From: an uncultured Blautia sp.
GTDB lineage: Bacteria; Bacillota; Clostridia; Lachnospirales; Lachnospiraceae
Assembly (NCBI GenBank): GCA_934394595.1
Contig: CAKRRX010000110.1
Span: 1 to 8,500, forward strand
DNA length: 8,500 nt
Reading direction: 5' to 3'
Shown: piece after piece, positions 5,869-8,500 of the stretch
How positions within the stretch are numbered: position 1 is the stretch's first letter
Layout: each line of letters starts with the position of its first letter
Program-made: the position numbers and the translations under genes
Notes under the pieces: model-generated
What the model was told of the DNA's origin: nothing
Seen by the model: the letters and a program-made list of their open reading frames with translations, nothing else
Databases searched by the model: none

Positions 5869-8142
5869 TCAGATCAGCCCGGCCTTTTTAAAGCCGTCTA
5901 TCAGTCTTTGTGGTGTAAGAGGAATTTCAGAAAAGCCTACACCGGTTGCATGCAGAACGGCATTTCGGATTGCCGGTGCCCCCGGAATTGCAGGCGGCTC
6001 TCCAAGAGCCTTGTTTCCATATGGGCCCATAGGATCATTTAACTCCACAAACTCTGCAGTCAGATCCGGGGTATCCATCATTGTCATCATTTTATAATCA
6101 AGTAAAGTCCCGTTTAACGGTCTTCCAGTCTTCTCATCAATGAGAAGCTGTTCGGAAAGTCCATAGCCCATTCCCATGGACATGCCACCGTGAACCTGCA
6201 TGGCTGCAAGCTGTGGATTGAGAAGGGTACCACTGTCATGGACATTTACAATATCCAGCACTTTGATCTTGCCAAGCTTCAGATTCACTTCCACTTCGGC
6301 AAAACAGCAGCCACTGGCAACGGTATTTTTCTTTACCTGCCTGGAAACCTCAGCTGTGAGAACAGAAGAATTACTCAGGCTGTAATAGCTTTCCATGGCC
6401 AATTCTTCCAGAGAAATGGCAGGTTTGCCATCTGCCAGGATATAACCGTCCTCCAGCTCCAGCCGGTCTACATTCCCTGGGACAAGAGTTCTGGCATATT
6501 CCAGAATCTTCTGCTTCAGCTGCTGTGCGCACTCTTTTACTGCAGTACCTGTGACAAAGGACTGTCTGGAAGCATAAGCGCCTGTATCAAATGGGGTCAC
6601 ATCGGTATCCTGCTGTGTCACAATATGGACTCTGGAAATATCCATATGTAAGGTCTCTGCTGCCATCTGGGAAAATACGGTATCCGCTCCCTGTCCGATC
6701 TCTGTAGCGCCAACCTGCAGCTGTACACTGCCATCCTGATTCAGGGAAAGTCTGGCGCCTGCAATTTCAAGGGAAATTGGCCATACACCTGTCTTATAGG
6801 AAAACAGAGCCATGCCAACTCCACGCCTGATATCACCGGTCTGATTCTGATATGCTTTTCGCTTCTCTTCCCAGTGAATATATTCTGCGCCCTTTTCCAG
6901 ACACTCAAAAATACCGTTTGTATTTGCCGCAATGGGCTTCAGATACGCATCCTCATAATAGCCGTGGATCAGGTTTTTCCGGCGGAATTCCAGAGGATCC
7001 ATGCCGATCTCATGGGCAATATCATCCATAAAACTCTCTGTTGCAAAACATACCTGGGGAATTCCATAGCCTCTCATGGCTCCTGCTGTAGGACAGTTGG
7101 TATAAACGGTATAAGCCTCTCCACGGATATTCGGACAGGCATACTGCAATCTGCTGGCAGTCAGTCCATTGGCTGCAATAGCATGTCCATGGGATGCATA
7201 AGCTCCCTGGTTGGAATATGTGGTCATTTCTTTTGCCAGAAGATGGCCTTCCTCATCTACACCGGCTTCCATATCATATTCAATAGAGTGACGGGTTCTG
7301 GTATTGGTAAATGTCTCTTCCCTTGTCAGCTCAATTTTCACCGGTCTGCCGCCTACCTGCATGGTGAGAAAAGCATTCAGCGGCTCATAAAGCACTTCCT
7401 GCTTATTTCCAAATCCACCACCTACATAAGGCTTGATCACACGTACCTGTCCCCATGGGATTCCCAGTGCCTGTCCTACTACACGACGGACAATGTGGGG
7501 GATCTGAGTAGAAGATACCACAACGACCCTGCCTTTTTCCATATATGCATAGGAAATATTATTCTCAATATGGCAATGCTGGACAATGGGTGTCTTATAG
7601 CTTCGTTTCAGCTTAACAGATGCCTCTTCCATGGCCTTATCCACATCTCCGATTGCGAAACTGGAACGGGCCAGAATATTGTCTTTTTTATCAATATGAA
7701 TGGGATGCTCACTCCCTCTCATGGAAATCCTCGGACTTACCACAACCGGATATTCCTCATATTCCACTTTGATCAGCTTCAGCGCACGGGAGGCAGTCAC
7801 TTCATCCTCTGCCACAACTGCTGCAATATCATCGCCATAATAACGAACTCTTCCAGTGAGCAGATTTCGATCTGCCACGTCCTGATGAGCCAGCTCCACA
7901 GACCAGGGATGTCCTGGTGTGGGATAGCAATGATTCGGTACGTCCTTAAAGGTAACCACCTTTACTACGCCGTCCAGAGCCTCAGCCTCACTGGTATCAA
8001 TGGATTTCACAACACCGTTTCCAATCTTCGCATGATAAACCTTGGCTACCAGACACTTATTTAAGATCAGGTCGTCTGTAAACTTCGCACGGCCTGTCAC
8101 TTTTTCATAAGCGTCTACTCTTGGAACACTCTTTCCAATCAT
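5869..8142 (-). CDS. xdhA: Xanthine dehydrogenase molybdenum-binding subunit
   Basis: A 757-residue catalytic subunit that hydroxylates purines such as hypoxanthine and xanthine at a molybdopterin cytosine dinucleotide centre. The N-terminal aldehyde oxidase/XDH a-b hammerhead domain (PRVDAYEKVTGRAKFTDDL) spans about the first 130 residues. Cofactor motifs follow: GGGFGNK (241-247), AMRGYG (355-360), GATEIGQGADT (478-488), DTGAYASRQS (519-528) and GEPPAIPGAP (714-723), whose glutamate E715 matches the catalytic base. It resembles the E. coli XdhA clade (GNKQ, AYASHGH). The ATG at 8142 is chosen because AGAAGGTG lies 6 bases upstream; a GTG at 8151 would add three residues but sits directly on that site. 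It heads xdhABC behind a long leader and next to yqeB/yqeC, which points to a selenium-dependent enzyme. Exact substrate is inferred; a related purine or nicotinate hydroxylase cannot be excluded. Confidence 0.9.
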   Translation of the reverse strand: MIGKSVPRVDAYEKVTGRAKFTDDLILNKCLVAKVYHAKIGNGVVKSIDTSEAEALDGVVKVVTFKDVPNHCYPTPGHPWSVELAHQDVADRNLLTGRVRYYGDDIAAVVAEDEVTASRALKLIKVEYEEYPVVVSPRISMRGSEHPIHIDKKDNILARSSFAIGDVDKAMEEASVKLKRSYKTPIVQHCHIENNISYAYMEKGRVVVVSSTQIPHIVRRVVGQALGIPWGQVRVIKPYVGGGFGNKQEVLYEPLNAFLTMQVGGRPVKIELTREETFTNTRTRHSIEYDMEAGVDEEGHLLAKEMTTYSNQGAYASHGHAIAANGLTASRLQYACPNIRGEAYTVYTNCPTAGAMRGYGIPQVCFATESFMDDIAHEIGMDPLEFRRKNLIHGYYEDAYLKPIAANTNGIFECLEKGAEYIHWEEKRKAYQNQTGDIRRGVGMALFSYKTGVWPISLEIAGARLSLNQDGSVQLQVGATEIGQGADTVFSQMAAETLHMDISRVHIVTQQDTDVTPFDTGAYASRQSFVTGTAVKECAQQLKQKILEYARTLVPGNVDRLELEDGYILADGKPAISLEELAMESYYSLSNSSVLTAEVSRQVKKNTVASGCCFAEVEVNLKLGKIKVLDIVNVHDSGTLLNPQLAAMQVHGGMSMGMGYGLSEQLLIDEKTGRPLNGTLLDYKMMTMMDTPDLTAEFVELNDPMGPYGNKALGEPPAIPGAPAIRNAVLHATGVGFSEIPLTPQRLIDGFKKAGLI

Positions 8143-8170
8143 ATGCTTCACCTTCTTTATAATTTTTGCC

Positions 8171-8276
8171 AGCGGATGCCTCCAATCCGCTTTTTACCAC
8201 CTCATAAAGGAATAGCCGACGCCGTTCAAAAAACAAATTTACGGTTCTTCTTTGAACTGGTCGTCGGCTCTTTATG
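8171..8276 (-). promoter_or_regulatory. Structured leader of xdhA (two hairpins; possible riboswitch or cis-RNA)
   Basis: Between the promoter and xdhA the transcript carries about 185 untranslated bases. CAUAAAG (8270-8276) pairs with CUUUAUG (8203-8209). Above it AGCCGACG pairs with CGUCGGCU, then CC with GG, then GUUCAAAGAA with UUUUUUGAAC. The result is a stem of about 27 bp broken by a 4-base bulge (AUUC) and two bulged A residues, capped by a 14-base loop. A second hairpin, AGCGGAU-UGGAGGC-AUCCGCU (8171-8191), shows an SD-like GGAGG in its loop. Neither is followed by a U-tract, so they are not terminators. CUUUAU from the long stem could instead pair with AUAAAG (8155-8160) next to the ribosome binding site, giving a possible translational switch. 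The sequence does not match the Moco, purine, guanidine, THF or ZTP riboswitch signatures that I know. Structure is seen; regulatory role is inferred. Confidence 0.5.
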
Positions 8277-8335
8277 CTTCTTTCTCCGTTTCAACCTAAA
8301 AAATATTGTACAAAATATTTCTTTTCTGCAAAATA

Positions 8336-8365
8336 ATTGTATCACATTTCCTAGGTGATTTGCAA
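8336..8365 (-). promoter_or_regulatory. Extended -10 promoter for xdhABC
   Basis: On the minus strand the -35 box is TTGCAA (8360-8365), the spacer is 18 bases and the -10 box is TACAAT (8336-8341), preceded by TGA, which makes an extended -10 (TGnTACAAT). Start of transcription would fall near 8329. A second TACAAT (8305-8310) lies 26 bases further down, with a poor -35 (TTTTGC, 17-base spacer), and sits in the palindrome TTGTACAA (8306-8313); it could be an alternative start or a regulator site. Confidence 0.6.
8341..8359. promoter_or_regulatory. Inverted repeat inside the xdhABC promoter spacer
   Basis: ATCAC-N9-GTGAT is a 19-base dyad filling the space between the -35 and -10 boxes. A regulator bound here would sit on the promoter. 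Spacer dyads of this kind are typical of MerR-type activators, but arms of 5 bases are short and other regulator families also use such sites. No regulator gene is in the window. Confidence 0.3.
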
Positions 8366-8429
8366 TAATTTTATAGTTAATTCAGCTGTTTTCTCTGTAT
8401 ATTTTCAAACTTTCTGTGAATTTATGTTA

Positions 8430-8500
8430 TTACTCTTTCGCTGTATAAATTCCTCGCAGATCATAGATTGCATGTCTTGGGCATTTTACAGCACACATGC
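8430..8500 (-). CDS. C-terminal end of a ferredoxin-like 4Fe-4S protein (runs in from outside the window)
   Basis: The frame enters at 8500 and stops with TAA at 8430-8432. Its 22 complete visible residues begin MCAVKCPRHAIYDLRG. C-x3-C-P followed by x-x-A-I is the end of a 4Fe-4S ferredoxin motif (CxxCGxCxxxCP). The two bases of the preceding codon (GC) are compatible with the Gly of CGxC. The protein may be a small ferredoxin or the last domain of a larger iron-sulfur oxidoreductase; the visible part cannot decide. It ends 64 bases before the xdhABC -35 box with no clear terminator between. A role in electron transfer linked to the hydroxylase is possible by position only. Confidence 0.6.
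   Translation of the reverse strand, partial: MCAVKCPRHAIYDLRGIYTAKE

Noticed and set aside
5312..6097. 261-codon plus-strand open frame across xdhB and xdhA
   Set aside because: Antisense to two well-supported genes. No recognisable domain.
6874..8064. 396-codon plus-strand open frame
   Set aside because: It is the antisense of xdhA, whose motifs are unmistakable. The antisense translation is rich in Cys, His and Ile without domain logic and has no ribosome binding site.
5869..8142. Selenocysteine in XdhA
   Set aside because: The frame has no internal UGA; in this enzyme class selenium is a labile ligand, not an encoded residue.
8203..8276. Long hairpin before xdhA as a terminator of the upstream gene
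   Set aside because: Neither side of the stem is followed by a T-run; the minus side continues AGGTGGTAAAAAGCGG and the plus side CTTCTTTCTCC.
8143..8335. Molybdenum cofactor (Moco) or purine riboswitch in the xdhA leader
   Set aside because: The conserved core sequences I know for these classes are not found; only the existence of a structured leader can be claimed.

Overview
The window looks like a chromosomal segment of a Gram-positive anaerobe of the Clostridia, most plausibly Lachnospiraceae. This is an inference from the moderately AT-rich sequence, GGAGG-type ribosome binding sites in front of most genes, a bacterial microcompartment shell gene, and E. coli-XdhA-type molybdenum hydroxylase genes beside selenium-dependent hydroxylase accessory genes. 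No taxonomic marker is present. Every supported gene lies on the minus strand, so transcription runs from position 8500 towards 1.

Right side (8500 to about 4340). The C-terminal end of a ferredoxin-like 4Fe-4S protein (8430-8500) is followed by a well-formed extended -10 promoter (8336-8365). A leader of roughly 185 nt comes next and carries a very stable bulged hairpin (8203-8276) and a second small hairpin. Then follow three tightly packed genes for a three-subunit xanthine dehydrogenase-type hydroxylase: xdhA (molybdopterin subunit), xdhB (FAD subunit) and xdhC (2x[2Fe-2S] subunit). A GC-rich intrinsic terminator or attenuator (4341-4364) closes this unit.

Middle (4311 to 2116). yqeB, yqeC and mocA are accessory genes of the selenium-dependent molybdenum hydroxylase (SDMH) system. 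MocA should load CTP onto molybdopterin to give the MCD cofactor. YqeB and YqeC are the conserved partners found with SelD and SDMHs in genomes using selenium as a labile molybdenum-hydroxylase cofactor. Together, xdhABC plus yqeBC-mocA predict a selenium-dependent purine (xanthine or hypoxanthine) hydroxylase with its own maturation genes. selD is not in the window.

Left side (2115 to 1). A more AT-rich island carries a toxin-antitoxin operon: an MqsR-family mRNA interferase gene, then an unusual antitoxin in which the MqsA architecture (zinc ribbon plus HTH) is fused to a C-terminal Panacea (DUF4065) domain. It has its own near-consensus promoter (1974-2001) overlapped by a perfect palindrome (1967-1981) and a terminator (361-394). 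After about 240 bp with a separate promoter, the window ends inside the first gene of what may be a bacterial microcompartment locus.

The most interesting items are the MqsR/MqsA-Panacea pair, the structured xdhA leader that matches no riboswitch class I recognise, and the linkage of the hydroxylase to selenium accessory genes. I saw no tRNA, rRNA, CRISPR array, intact insertion sequence or phage gene. No database search was possible, so family calls rest on motifs and remembered family features.
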